From Bradyrhizobium sp. C9 (GTDB taxonomy: Bacteria; Pseudomonadota; Alphaproteobacteria; Rhizobiales; Xanthobacteraceae): a DNA stretch of 64,000 nt. Within the stretch, counting starts at the first letter, position 1, and each line of letters opens with the position of its first letter. Shown here one piece after another: positions 1-7,676 of the stretch. Under the pieces are notes generated by a model. It was not told where the DNA came from and searched no databases. It saw nothing but the letters and a program-made list of their open reading frames with translations. The stretch is from NCBI RefSeq assembly GCF_002532045.1, contig NZ_NWTG01000016.1, positions 110,510 through 174,509 of the forward strand, read 5' to 3'. The translations under genes were made by a program, and so were the position numbers.

Positions 1-281
1 ATACGCTCGATAAGCTGCTCATCTGTCAGATCGGATTCATTGGTGATCTTCAGTTCCTTCGGCAGGATGCCAGCGATGACCTTGAGGTAAGCGTCGGGCT
101 TCTCGGTGCGAACCTTCACGATCGCGGCCTCGCCGTGCTCCTGGAAGTCGGCATAGAGCTTCTGGATGAACTCCTCGCCGAGCTTGTTCCGGGAGCCCTT
201 CGGGCGACCGGCGGGGTTGCCAGATTGGCCCGGCTTAAACAGATGTTCCGGCCGCTGTTCATTCTCTGTTTGATCAGTCAT
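1..281 (-). CDS. DUF5681-like phage protein (terminase small-subunit type), 3' end outside window
   Basis: The reverse strand opens at an ATG at 281 and stays open to the window edge, giving 93 residues. The N-terminal motif KPGQSGNPAGRPKGSRNK is the signature of the DUF5681 family, whose members often sit beside phage or gene-transfer-agent terminases. A helical stretch follows, with the segment PDAYLKVIAGILPKELKI typical of the same family. It is read in the same direction as the replication block but is separated from it by two rightward genes. Assignment to DNA packaging is inferred from family context only, and the C-terminus cannot be seen. Confidence 0.75.
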   Translation of the reverse strand, partial: MTDQTENEQRPEHLFKPGQSGNPAGRPKGSRNKLGEEFIQKLYADFQEHGEAAIVKVRTEKPDAYLKVIAGILPKELKITNESDLTDEQLIER

Positions 282-367
282 GCCGATTTCACCGACTTTC
301 GGTCTACTTGCCTTTATCTGGCGTTGATCTAGGCTGATGTTACTACTTTCAATTTAGGAGAACTGCT

Positions 368-553
368 GTGGCTGACTTCAAGCCGGGTGATACTGTGCGC
401 CTTAAATCTGGTGGCCCCCTCATGACAATCTCGTCCATTCAAACGGATGGGAATATCTGGTGCCAATGGTTCGATAAGAACCAGGAACTAAAGGGCCAAT
501 CCTTTAAGCCGACAGTCCTTGAATCCAACGACGGCGGCCCAGTAATAGGATAG
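368..553 (+). CDS. DUF2158 (YodC-like) small protein
   Basis: A 61-residue protein that starts at GTG, with AGGAG seven bases upstream. The sequence KPGDTVRLKSGGPLMTI followed by a W-x-Q-W-F core matches the DUF2158/YodC family of small beta-barrel proteins, full length for the family. Function is not established; members are frequent in prophages and plasmids. It stands alone in its own transcription unit, followed by a GC-rich hairpin. Confidence 0.75.
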   Translation: MADFKPGDTVRLKSGGPLMTISSIQTDGNIWCQWFDKNQELKGQSFKPTVLESNDGGPVIG

Positions 554-578
554 GCTTGGGCCGGTTCTACATAAGAAA

Positions 579-605
579 GCCCGCCGCGGATATCTCCGGG
601 CGGGC
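579..605 (+). terminator. GC-rich hairpin after the DUF2158 gene
   Basis: Seven-base arms GCCCGCC (579-585) and GGCGGGC (599-605) flank a 13-base loop, 25 bases after the stop codon. There is no T-run after it, so termination is plausible but weak. Confidence 0.45.
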
Positions 606-740
606 GCATCTATTCACTCAAGCTGATTTGCATGCCATTTGTGGCCATGTCGCTGCAGAAGTCAAGGGGTCAACCTAAAGTATAAACGGTTAGCGACGTT
701 ATAGCTTGCTAAAACGGTACGGAAGCAGGGGGGGGGCGGG

Positions 741-1349
741 ATGACGGGGCTACCAAGCCATTGCAATAAGTGCGGACTCGTATTCGTATCCAACCTATTC
801 AGCGTCGAGGGGGACGTCAGGAATATATCGTTTCAAGACATGTGGCTCAGCTGTCCCGGCTGTGGAGGATCAGCCCAAGTGATAGATGGCACATTTGACT
901 TTGTCAGCAATGCCATCCGCGTAAAAAGTGCACCAGCCCGGACGCTTGCAATTCTTTCCGTCCTCCAATCGGCTCTACGAGATGCCGAACAGGGCAAGCC
1001 GGACGCAGAAGTTCTCTCTAGAATAGAAACAGCATCTCCCGAACTAGCCGGGGCTATTCAGAAAAAAGTCTCCGCGAGTGCGAAGCCAATCCTTGCGTCG
1101 TTGTTGTTCGCTCTGTTGGCAGGGTGCTCAATGAACACGACACTTGATTGGAACAAACTAATCGACCAGGTTCATGTTTATGCCACTGGAGCAGACCCTT
1201 ACCCTCAAACCTCGCGACCGGCGGAGAGCCAGTCAAGACCTGAAGAAAAACCAAAGATGAGCAGACAGCAACAGCGCCACAAAGAACGCCAAGCCAAAAA
1301 GCAGCGGCGGCAGTCTGAGCGGCAGTCTTCAAAGAAACCCGACCGTTAG
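741..1349 (+). CDS. Zinc-ribbon protein with a membrane/lipobox-like segment and basic tail
   Basis: A 202-residue protein of unknown function. Two Cys-x2-Cys pairs (CNKC near residue 8, CPGC near residue 39) form a probable zinc ribbon. This is followed by a conserved-looking FDFVSNAIRVKSAP segment and a helix. Residues about 112-128 are hydrophobic and end in LLAGC, which resembles a lipoprotein box but is internal, so it is more likely one membrane helix. The last 35 residues are very rich in Lys, Arg and Gln. The start is preceded by nine consecutive G bases (728-736) and a GGG that must serve as ribosome binding site. An opposing open frame over its 3' half was rejected. Confidence 0.6.
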   Translation: MTGLPSHCNKCGLVFVSNLFSVEGDVRNISFQDMWLSCPGCGGSAQVIDGTFDFVSNAIRVKSAPARTLAILSVLQSALRDAEQGKPDAEVLSRIETASPELAGAIQKKVSASAKPILASLLFALLAGCSMNTTLDWNKLIDQVHVYATGADPYPQTSRPAESQSRPEEKPKMSRQQQRHKERQAKKQRRQSERQSSKKPDR

Positions 1350-1364
1350 TGGGCGATATCTCCA

Positions 1365-1757
1365 TCATCCAATGGCTCTCCAACGACATTGCTGCATCAA
1401 CTCGTTATGCCAAACCATCGCGGCACTAGGATAGATGCGAAAGGCTGCGATCTCGATCGCTTGCGCGGCGCTCGGCGCCGGCAGATTGAACCATCCTCCG
1501 GATGTCCTGTTCGGCATCAGGTCACAATGGACGGCCTTGGAGATATTCGTGGCAATGCCTCTGTCAGGCACCCATAGCGCGCCCTCCAAAGACAATTCGG
1601 ACGGCGACGAGGCCTGCAGCCGGGTAATCGTCGACGGGAGATCCTGTGAGTACCCGACGCGAGTCTTATCCGCGCTAGCCACCGCATAGACGCAGGCAAA
1701 TCCCCCATTCCGCAGCGCATCGCGGATCGGTTTGGTGTAGTCGGCAAGATCGATCAT
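1365..1757 (-). CDS. Phage protein of unknown function, possibly GIY-YIG-like
   Basis: A 130-residue protein. The N-terminal half (VYAVASADKTRVGYSQDL followed by TRLQ) has the spacing of Tyr, Gly and Arg seen in the GIY-YIG/T5orf172 fold, but the diagnostic catalytic motif is degenerate, so the relation is tentative. Its start overlaps the stop of the upstream DUF6362-like gene by four bases, which places it last in the leftward replication operon. Confidence 0.6.
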   Translation of the reverse strand: MIDLADYTKPIRDALRNGGFACVYAVASADKTRVGYSQDLPSTITRLQASSPSELSLEGALWVPDRGIATNISKAVHCDLMPNRTSGGWFNLPAPSAAQAIEIAAFRIYPSAAMVWHNELMQQCRWRAIG

Positions 1758-2341
1758 GAGCGCCCCTCAAATCGAGCCGCCTTATACTGGCCGTCATGCC
1801 ACCGCTTCCCATCCTTCATCCAGCCGACGCCGCCGATCCAGACCTTGCCGTGCGGGTTAACGACCGGGTTAACCCCAACCATGCCCCGCTCGGTCATGAA
1901 ATTCGGCGGGTGCGCGCGACCGGCCGGCTCGTCGACGAGTTCGACCTCGACCTCCACGCCGCCGAACTGCTGGAGGATCAGCGCCACGGACCGATCGATT
2001 CGATTGTGGATCGTGCGCTCGCTGCAACGTTCCCGCTCTGCTATCCGCCAGATCGGATCATCGTGCGCCCAAGCCACCAACCGCTGGACGCCGCCGTGGT
2101 GATGCCCTAGCCACGCCAGCCAATCGGCCACCGTCTCAGCCTGGGCGATCTCCCGAGCCGTCGGCACGATCCTGACACGAGTTTCATTGTATCCGTAAGC
2201 CAAGGCGGCGTCGGCGGTCGCACGATTCCAGACCTGCGACACGCTCTGGAATTTGAGCTCGTTATCGCCGAGCGCGTCGAGCACCACGATCCCGCGCTTG
2301 ATCGCGATCTTGAGGGCGGAATGCTGCTGTTTCGGCGTCAC
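1754..2341 (-). CDS. DUF6362-like helix-turn-helix protein
   Basis: A 195-residue protein. Residues about 70-125 carry the segment VADWLAWLGHHHGG, then WRIAERERCSERTIHNRIDR, a helix-turn-helix of the type seen in DUF6362 proteins and in small sigma-like phage proteins. The C-terminal 60 residues are Gly/Trp rich. Start and stop are both coupled by four-base overlaps to neighbours. A DNA-binding role in phage replication or late control is an inference from the HTH and position. Confidence 0.65.
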   Translation of the reverse strand: MTPKQQHSALKIAIKRGIVVLDALGDNELKFQSVSQVWNRATADAALAYGYNETRVRIVPTAREIAQAETVADWLAWLGHHHGGVQRLVAWAHDDPIWRIAERERCSERTIHNRIDRSVALILQQFGGVEVEVELVDEPAGRAHPPNFMTERGMVGVNPVVNPHGKVWIGGVGWMKDGKRWHDGQYKAARFEGRS

Positions 2342-2649
2342 TGCAGCGTCTCCCGCTTGGCAGCGGACAACTCAGTGCCAGATCGCGCCAGGTTGGCATA
2401 GCGCATCGCTTCCTCGCCCATGAACAGGACGAGTTCGCCGAATAGGTCATCGCCCATCTGGGCACGGTGCTGTTCGAAGATTTCCAAGGTCATTTTCGTT
2501 GCCATCTCGCCGATCAGCGTCACCGTTTCATCCGTCCATGGCATCGGCAGCCGCGAATCCTTGATCATCCGAAGGACCGTGAGCCCACAGAGCTCGGAAG
2601 CGTCCTGCTTCCAGTTGGGATTGCGTTCCAGGAATTGCTCTGGCGTCAT
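2338..2649 (-). CDS. Small helical phage protein, unknown
   Basis: A 103-residue protein starting MTPEQFLERNPNWKQD. The start was chosen because its ATG forms an ATGA overlap with the stop of the upstream gene (2646-2649); longer upstream reading is possible but unneeded. Predominantly helical, no motif recognised. The stop overlaps the next start by four bases, so it is translationally coupled within the leftward operon. Confidence 0.6.
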   Translation of the reverse strand: MTPEQFLERNPNWKQDASELCGLTVLRMIKDSRLPMPWTDETVTLIGEMATKMTLEIFEQHRAQMGDDLFGELVLFMGEEAMRYANLARSGTELSAAKRETLQ

Positions 2650-2978
2650 GGGCCGACGGGCTCCGCGGTTCCTGTAGCCATCGATCGCGAGTCGCCAACC
2701 GCGCGTGTAATGCGCGTAAACGCTCCAGGCGTGCGATCGAGCACCCAACTCACGGCGCTTTCGTCATGGACGATGGCCGCGTCCACGACGGGGTGCCGAC
2801 GTTCAGCTGGATCCGGAACGGATCGAGCGTAGCAGGCCTGATAAGTGCCGCGGCGCCTACCCCTGATCCAAGGACCCTGGCGATGCCACGATCCAATTAC
2901 CGGGTGTAGCCCTGCAATGTTGGGCGGTGCTGAGCGGCTGCCCATGGCATCAGCCAGCAGCTTGACGTGGTAGTTCAT
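2646..2978 (-). CDS. Phage protein of unknown function
   Basis: A 110-residue basic protein starting MNYHVKLLADAMG, with GGAGGG seven bases before the ATG. The central part (WHRQGPWIRGRRRGTYQ) is rich in Arg and Trp. It overlaps the end of the replication-initiation gene by 29 bases and the next gene by four. No family recognised; presence in the replication operon suggests a nucleic-acid role but nothing shows it directly. Confidence 0.5.
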   Translation of the reverse strand: MNYHVKLLADAMGSRSAPPNIAGLHPVIGSWHRQGPWIRGRRRGTYQACYARSVPDPAERRHPVVDAAIVHDESAVSWVLDRTPGAFTRITRAVGDSRSMATGTAEPVGP

Positions 2979-3945
2979 CGCGCCCTCCGTTGTCTTCAAT
3001 GCCGAATTGCTTGCCGTCCGATCGCCGTATCCAAGGCACCGGCTCGATCCCGTATTCGCGCAAAATGCTGCAGGGGACCTCGCAGCCCTCTCGCCCGGGC
3101 TCACCACCGGGCCCGAACCAGGAACGGGAGTAAGCCGGCATCCTCATGTAGCCGTTCATCCACTTGTGCCAATCGACGGCAGCACCCTCCGTCGCGAAAT
3201 TCGGAGCTGACGCTGGGGCAGCGGTCGGCAGATCATCCTCCCATCGGCACTGATTGAGCCACGTCACCGCCTGCGGGATGAACCTCGTTCCCTCTTGCCC
3301 TCGACGGCGCAGATCGGCGCGGTAGCGCTTGGCGCCATCGATCATGACCTGCTCGTCGACGCCGGATTCCACGGCGCGCTGATAGGCCTTCAGGGCTTCT
3401 TTCCGTGGATTGGGACCATCTCGGCGCGGGTACTCCGCCCAGAATTCGTTGAAACGTCCAACGCTCGCCGGAGCGCGCTTCGCGCGCGTCTGTGTTTGTT
3501 TTATTTGTTTATTGTTTTCTCGTTTGTCCCGCTGCTGTCCCGCGAGCGTCCCATCATCTGTCCCTGATTGCGTCTCGCTTTCTGTCCCGGTTTCATCCAT
3601 CGACCCCTGATATTTTTCATAATTACATACGGTTATGATGAGTGGGTGCGTCCCGCGACGTGTCTCATTTTCAGTCCCGATCATCGTCTCGGTTTTTAAG
3701 CGTTTCAAAAAACGATCTACGCGCGACTTACTCCACCCCCACGCCTGCGCCATGAAGCGGACGGATGCGCAAAGCTGACCACGCTGGAGCTCGACAAGCG
3801 AACCAGCGACGTTGCGCTTGCGCGACCGATACGCCGCCTCACCGATCAGCCACTGGAACGCCTCACGCTCTGTGTAGGGCTCTGGCGCGAAGAACGGATG
3901 CTGCCAAAAGCCGCGATCGACGACATAGAACCCGCGCTCGCTCAT
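2950..3945 (-). CDS. Phage replication-initiation / helicase-loader-type protein
   Basis: A 331-residue protein. The N-terminal 100 residues (ERGFYVVDRGFWQHPFF, WLIGEAAY, SKSRVDRFLKRL) form the winged-helix module typical of phage replisome organisers and DnaD/DnaC-like loaders. A polar linker follows, then FNEFWAEYPRRDGPNPRKEA and a region like the C-terminal helicase-interacting part of such proteins. The chosen ATG gives an ATGA overlap (3942-3945) with the DnaB-type helicase gene, the usual initiator/helicase pairing in phages. Probably recognises the phage origin or loads the helicase. Confidence 0.75.
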   Translation of the reverse strand: MSERGFYVVDRGFWQHPFFAPEPYTEREAFQWLIGEAAYRSRKRNVAGSLVELQRGQLCASVRFMAQAWGWSKSRVDRFLKRLKTETMIGTENETRRGTHPLIITVCNYEKYQGSMDETGTESETQSGTDDGTLAGQQRDKRENNKQIKQTQTRAKRAPASVGRFNEFWAEYPRRDGPNPRKEALKAYQRAVESGVDEQVMIDGAKRYRADLRRRGQEGTRFIPQAVTWLNQCRWEDDLPTAAPASAPNFATEGAAVDWHKWMNGYMRMPAYSRSWFGPGGEPGREGCEVPCSILREYGIEPVPWIRRSDGKQFGIEDNGGRDELPRQAAG

Positions 3946-5330
3946 GAGCCGTACCTCGACAAGTTGTCGACCGCAGAGAGGGCTGGATTGCACCACAGCT
4001 TGATCAGCTTCGTCGAACCCAGACGATTCTTACCGACGATCAGTTCCAGCTTGTCGCGCTGCTGCTCGCCCTGCTCCACCACGTTTGGGTCAAGGTCGCG
4101 CCAGCCGGGTGACCGCTCGATGTAGTAGAACGGCCGGTAGATCAGTCCGACAAAGTCGGCGTGCTCTTCGATGTTCCCGGAATCGCGAAGGTCCGCCATT
4201 GTCGGGCGCTTGTCGTCCCGGTTCTCCACCGAGCGGTTCAGCTGCGAGAGCATGACGACCGCGCAATCCAATCGCTTGGCCATGGTCTTGCCGGCAAGCG
4301 CCACCTCGCCCAGTTCGTGTACGCGCTGGCCGCGGTACCGATCCGACGACTTGATGAGGCCGAGGTAGTCGACGAAGACGGCACCCAGGCGCATGCCCGC
4401 CCGGGCGAAGACATCGCGGTCAATCCGGGATCGAGCTTCAATCTCCGCCATCGACAAGCCACCCGATGCGTCGATGCGGATTGCCAGTTTCGACATGCGT
4501 TCGGCCGCTTGGGCCACGCGATTTCGCGCGCCCTCGTCAAGGGAACCCGCGACGATATCGCGGTACGGGATCGGCATCTGGGTGTGAGCAAGCTCGTCGG
4601 CTACCAGCCGCGCCATTATTTCCTTGGTGTCGATCTCGAGCGAGAAAATCGACACGCCAGCCCCCTTCCGAGCAATGCGCCGTGCGGCGGATGCTCCGAG
4701 CACCGTTTTACCCATGCCGGGACGCCCTGCGAGGATGTAGAGGCGTCCCGATCTCCAGCCGCCGGCAATCGTATGGTCCAGATCCGCCAGTCCAGAGGGG
4801 ACAACGTAGGAGCCGTCCTCATCGAGCAAGAGCGGCACGAAATCGCGGAACGAGCCTCGAACAGACGGATCGGTCGTTGCTGATGCCCGGAGCTCGTCGA
4901 GCTGGTCCCAGGCGCTGGAAATCGCGAGGTTAGGCAGCACCCCGTCGGCCGACGAACGCTGGAGATCACCAGCGACGCCGATCACCGCGCGCATCTGTGC
5001 GAGATCGCGCACGACACCGACGAACGTCTGTAACTCGGGCTCGGTGACCGCGGCCTCGCTCGACAGCCGGGCAAGGTATTGCGCGATGGTCATGCCCCGC
5101 CCGATCTGCATATCCGGGAAGGCATCCTTAAGCGTGATCACGTTTGCCACCTTGCCGGCGGCGATCATCTGGCTTGCTTGATGGAAGATTTGAGCGTGAA
5201 GGGGCTCAAAGAAGGCGTTCGGATCGATGGTACCGGCGATCAGGCCATAGCGCTTGTTGTTCAGCAGAATTGAGCCGAGCAGCGCCTGCTCGGCCTCGAT
5301 ATTATGAGGCGGTATCGGCGGAACGGTCAT
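3942..5330 (-). CDS. Replicative DNA helicase, DnaB family (phage)
   Basis: A 462-residue DnaB-type hexameric helicase. The N-terminal domain (residues 1-120, PPHNIEAEQALLGSILL) is the DnaB primase-interacting domain. Walker A is GRPGMGKT at 202-209, Walker B ends at Asp321 in AVFVDYLGLI, and the SQLNR sensor lies near 361-365. Length agrees with the family (450-500). It is coupled to the initiator downstream and to a 67-residue protein upstream by four-base overlaps. The gene belongs to the mobile element, so it is expected to be distinct from the host dnaB. Confidence 0.93.
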   Translation of the reverse strand: MTVPPIPPHNIEAEQALLGSILLNNKRYGLIAGTIDPNAFFEPLHAQIFHQASQMIAAGKVANVITLKDAFPDMQIGRGMTIAQYLARLSSEAAVTEPELQTFVGVVRDLAQMRAVIGVAGDLQRSSADGVLPNLAISSAWDQLDELRASATTDPSVRGSFRDFVPLLLDEDGSYVVPSGLADLDHTIAGGWRSGRLYILAGRPGMGKTVLGASAARRIARKGAGVSIFSLEIDTKEIMARLVADELAHTQMPIPYRDIVAGSLDEGARNRVAQAAERMSKLAIRIDASGGLSMAEIEARSRIDRDVFARAGMRLGAVFVDYLGLIKSSDRYRGQRVHELGEVALAGKTMAKRLDCAVVMLSQLNRSVENRDDKRPTMADLRDSGNIEEHADFVGLIYRPFYYIERSPGWRDLDPNVVEQGEQQRDKLELIVGKNRLGSTKLIKLWCNPALSAVDNLSRYGS

Positions 5331-5530
5331 TGGCGGCTCGGAACCCCGCCATGGACTGCCGCTCGGGTCTCTCGGTCACCGACAAACTCGGCAAGGAAGC
5401 GTGACCACGAGCGGCCTGCGGCCAACCCATCCTCGATCGAGTTGGAAGCCATAGCCTTCTCGCGAGCCTCACAAAACTCGCGCCACAGCCGATCCACGCG
5501 CGTTTCAAGCTGCTTGATCTCAGCGGCCAC
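5327..5530 (-). CDS. Small coiled-coil protein upstream of the helicase
   Basis: A 67-residue protein starting at GTG (5530). Residues 1-35 (IKQLETRVDRLWREFCEAREKAM) form an amphipathic, probably coiled-coil helix. Its stop overlaps the helicase start by four bases. No family recognised; the tight coupling suggests it is made in step with the helicase. Confidence 0.55.
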   Translation of the reverse strand: MAAEIKQLETRVDRLWREFCEAREKAMASNSIEDGLAAGRSWSRFLAEFVGDRETRAAVHGGVPSRQ

Positions 5531-5708
5531 TGCTTAGCCTCCGGAGTTCAGTTTCGACCGAAGGATCAATCCACAATGCGACACGTTCGGCCCAATGCGA
5601 GCCCGCCACGCCCAATCGCAGCAGTCCCTCAGCGAGGGATCGGCGAACTCGCCGCCTCCAGTAAGAGTTCGAGGCGAGCAATTCGGCTACGGAGTTCGGT
5701 AAGCGCAT
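5520..5708 (-). CDS. Possible small Arg-rich protein
   Basis: A 62-residue open frame starting MRLPNSVAELLASN that overlaps the end of one neighbour in another frame by 80 bases and the start of the next by 11. It fills the only gap in an otherwise gapless operon, which is the main argument for it. The composition (Arg, Leu) does not exclude a frame shadow. No homologue recognised. Confidence 0.35.
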   Translation of the reverse strand: MRLPNSVAELLASNSYWRRRVRRSLAEGLLRLGVAGSHWAERVALWIDPSVETELRRLSSGR

Positions 5709-5979
5709 CATCTGTCCCGGCATTCTGCGCAGGCGGGGCCAACGCACGGAGTTGTTCGACTTCCTCGGCGCGGATACGCACGCGCCGGTCTCGGTACCAG
5801 ACGTCCCGGATACGGCCCGGCGACCACCCCGTCAGCTTGCGCTGCAGGCGCCGGAATATGCCCTTGATGGACTCTCCGGCTTCGCCATCGCCAGCGATCT
5901 GTCGCAGGAGGCTCGAAGCCTCATCCAAAGTCGTTGATCGGCTCATTTCCGATGCCTTGTCGGATTTTTCCGATGCCAT
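5629..5979 (-). CDS. Phage protein with helical C-terminus, first gene of the leftward operon part
   Basis: A 116-residue protein with AGGAG nine bases before its ATG. Residues 38-75 (IKGIFRRLQRKLTGWSPGRIRDVWYRD) look like a basic nucleic-acid-binding helix pair, and the C-terminal 40 residues form a leucine-rich coiled coil (LRSRIARLELLLE). Function unknown. The 105 bases upstream to the cro-like gene hold no other frame, so transcription from the switch promoter probably continues into it. Confidence 0.6.
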   Translation of the reverse strand: MASEKSDKASEMSRSTTLDEASSLLRQIAGDGEAGESIKGIFRRLQRKLTGWSPGRIRDVWYRDRRVRIRAEEVEQLRALAPPAQNAGTDDALTELRSRIARLELLLEAASSPIPR

Positions 5980-6084
5980 CCGTGCTTCTCCTTGTCTGGA
6001 GAGAGCACGGATGGCGGTTACGCCTGACGCTACTCACACTCAGCCGGCCGTCGCCGCGGCCTAGGAAACTTTGGCGACGTCCGA

Positions 6085-6480
6085 TCACAATTGTTCAGCG
6101 CCGACCGGCGCCTGTTGAAGAGGATCCAGTGATGAAGGTTCGGCACCGACATCGCCGGCAACCGGCGCCGCCGTCGCGGCAGTTGCACCTAGCTCTAGCG
6201 ATCGCGCGGTATCGGGCGTGGGATGCTGATCTGATCGATAGGCACGGTCCGCTGTACTATCGGCGGATGGGGTTCTCGGTGCATTAGGCGGCGGGTACAG
6301 GTCTGGCCGCTGAATATGCCGCGGGATTCCTGTCAATCGCTCGACCTCTAAGACCCGGCGAAGTGGCACCCGCTTCCACTGAGATATAGCTTGCGGCGTA
6401 ATCGCAAGTCCGGCGGCCAGAGCGTCACCGGTTCCGACGGCTCTGATTGCAAGTAGGAGCGCTTGGTCTTTCTCAGCCAT
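6085..6480 (-). CDS. Cro-like (YdaS-type) HTH regulator
   Basis: A 131-residue protein. Residues 15-45 (DALAAGLAITPQAISQWKRVP) are a helix-turn-helix of the YdaS/Cro type, followed by VERLTGIPRHIQRPDLYP, the usual end of this domain. The remaining 70 residues are Pro/Ala/Thr rich and probably disordered. It is divergent from the cI-like gene across the operator block, and operator 1 lies about ten bases upstream of its ATG, so it is expected to be repressed from that site. Inferred role: Cro, driving the leftward replication operon. Confidence 0.75.
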   Translation of the reverse strand: MAEKDQALLLAIRAVGTGDALAAGLAITPQAISQWKRVPLRRVLEVERLTGIPRHIQRPDLYPPPNAPRTPSADSTADRAYRSDQHPTPDTARSLELGATAATAAPVAGDVGAEPSSLDPLQQAPVGAEQL

Positions 6481-6489
6481 GCCGCCGTA

Positions 6490-6551
6490 TAAAGCATAGC
6501 TTGAGTTTAAAGTAAAGCGTTGCTTTGTTTACAGAGTAAAGCCATGCTTTA
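6490..6551. promoter_or_regulatory. Operator block between cro-like and cI-like genes (three sites)
   Basis: Three copies of the 13-bp palindrome AAAGC-N3-GCTTT: 6491-6503 (last base mismatched), 6514-6526 and 6538-6550. Centres lie 23 and 24 bp apart, two helical turns, as expected for co-operative repressor dimers. The third copy extends to the 15-bp TAAAGCCATGCTTTA. AT-rich segments between them can hold the divergent promoters. Confidence 0.85.
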
Positions 6552-6561
6552 TCATGCTGAT

Positions 6562-7203
6562 ATGGATACAAAATCGATCGGAAAACGCATTGCCGAAGCT
6601 CGCGCATTTGGCATCGGAAGGCGAGTAACCCAGGCCGAATTGGCGAACGTGCTGGGGGTTACTCCACAAGCAGTATCGGGCTGGGAGCGAGGCGAAGCAA
6701 CTCCCGAGTCCGACAAGCTCATAACGATCGCTAACTTCTTGGGAATCTCGACCGGATGGCTTCTAGGAGGCGAAGCCATGGATGCGGCACCAACGCCGAA
6801 CGACCGTCACACGGTGTTTGTTCGGTTGATGGACGCATTACCCGCCAGCAAATTGTCCGCGCCGATGACGCCGACCGCGTCAGAGCAGTACCCTTTGATC
6901 ATTATGAGCAATCTCGGTCGCGGTGAATATATCGCCCTCACTGTCCAAGGCGACCCAATGGATAGGATCTCCCCACAAGGGTCGATTATCGCCGTGAACA
7001 AGGCCGACCGAGTCTTGGTGCCTGGAAAGCCGTATGTGTTCTGCCACCGCGGAAAAGTGGCGTATCGAATATGGCGTTCCGATCCAGCGCGGCTGCAGCC
7101 TTATTCGACAAATCCCATCCACGAACCGATCTACCTCAAAGACCAGACCGAAGCTGAGCAGATCCTCGTGGGGCGCGTTAGGCGCACGACGCTGGACCTG
7201 TAA
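6562..7203 (+). CDS. cI-like repressor: XRE HTH plus degenerate S24 (LexA-like) domain
   Basis: A 213-residue repressor from the ATG at 6562. Residues 24-46 (QAELANVLGVTPQAVSGWER) are a standard XRE helix-turn-helix. Residues 110-210 align with the S24/LexA self-cleavage domain, but the nucleophile motif G-D-S-M reads GDPM (130-133), and the region of the catalytic Lys reads GKVAYRIW (164-171) without a Lys at the expected place. The domain therefore probably only dimerises, and the repressor may not be cleaved after RecA activation. No Shine-Dalgarno sequence precedes the ATG; earlier starts at 6544 or 6520 would lie within the operators, so leaderless translation is likely. Confidence 0.85.
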   Translation: MDTKSIGKRIAEARAFGIGRRVTQAELANVLGVTPQAVSGWERGEATPESDKLITIANFLGISTGWLLGGEAMDAAPTPNDRHTVFVRLMDALPASKLSAPMTPTASEQYPLIIMSNLGRGEYIALTVQGDPMDRISPQGSIIAVNKADRVLVPGKPYVFCHRGKVAYRIWRSDPARLQPYSTNPIHEPIYLKDQTEAEQILVGRVRRTTLDL

Positions 7204-7244
7204 CCGGGTCAAGCCGGCGCCGCTATGCCCTGCGGTCGCAATGT

Positions 7245-7280
7245 AAAGCATTGCTTGACTATCAACTAAAGCTATGCTTT
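7245..7280. promoter_or_regulatory. Operator block downstream of the cI-like gene (two sites)
   Basis: Two further copies of AAAGC-N3-GCTTT, at 7245-7257 (last base mismatched) and 7268-7280, again 23 bp centre to centre. They stand before the rightward accessory operon beginning at 7312, so that operon is probably silenced by the same repressor. Confidence 0.85.
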
Positions 7281-7311
7281 ATACACTCCATCGACAGACT
7301 GGAGCTCGCCG

Positions 7312-7455
7312 ATGGTCCGGAACCGCAGCCAGATTTCCCAAGAGCCTACGGGCTCCGTGACAGCCTGCAATCGCGGCCACACGCAGATCAGCTCAGATAT
7401 CGATCTGGACCAGTCCGGTAGCATCTGTGCTGCCTTCCGACGGAGGCCTCAGTGA
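7312..7455 (+). CDS. 47-residue leader protein of the rightward operon
   Basis: A short frame starting MVRNRSQISQEPTG, with GGAG seven bases before the ATG and a GTGA overlap with the next gene (7452-7455). It contains ACNRGHT, the same Cys-x2-Gly-His pattern as the zinc finger of the gene at 7673, and a later Cys, so it may be a truncated relative of that finger. Spacing and coupling support translation; function unknown. Confidence 0.5.
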   Translation: MVRNRSQISQEPTGSVTACNRGHTQISSDIDLDQSGSICAAFRRRPQ

Positions 7456-7676
7456 CCGTCCGCTCTCAAGCCATCCGGCTGATCGGCGTCGACGACCGCT
7501 TCACCGAGACCGGCCACGTCGTGGTCGAGGTCGGCGGCGCCTACCCTGAAGTGGTGATGTTCAACGGCGATCCGTTCATCGCTACCGGCGATCAGCCAGC
7601 GATGCCGGATCCGACCATTCCGCTCCAGTACCGCAAGGTGCGCCCGTATCGGTTCGTGCGGAGGGCGCTGCCATGA
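7452..7676 (+). CDS. Small phage protein, unknown
   Basis: A 74-residue protein starting at GTG, coupled to both neighbours by four-base overlaps. Composition suggests a small beta-rich fold (GHVVVEVGGAYPEVVMFNG). No family recognised. Confidence 0.6.
   Translation: MTVRSQAIRLIGVDDRFTETGHVVVEVGGAYPEVVMFNGDPFIATGDQPAMPDPTIPLQYRKVRPYRFVRRALP

Noticed and set aside
1054..1389. Leftward 111-residue frame with a hydrophobic segment, antisense to the zinc-ribbon gene
   Set aside because: It overlaps almost wholly the C-terminal half of a gene with better coding character and a ribosome site; the hydrophobic stretch mirrors the opposite strand.
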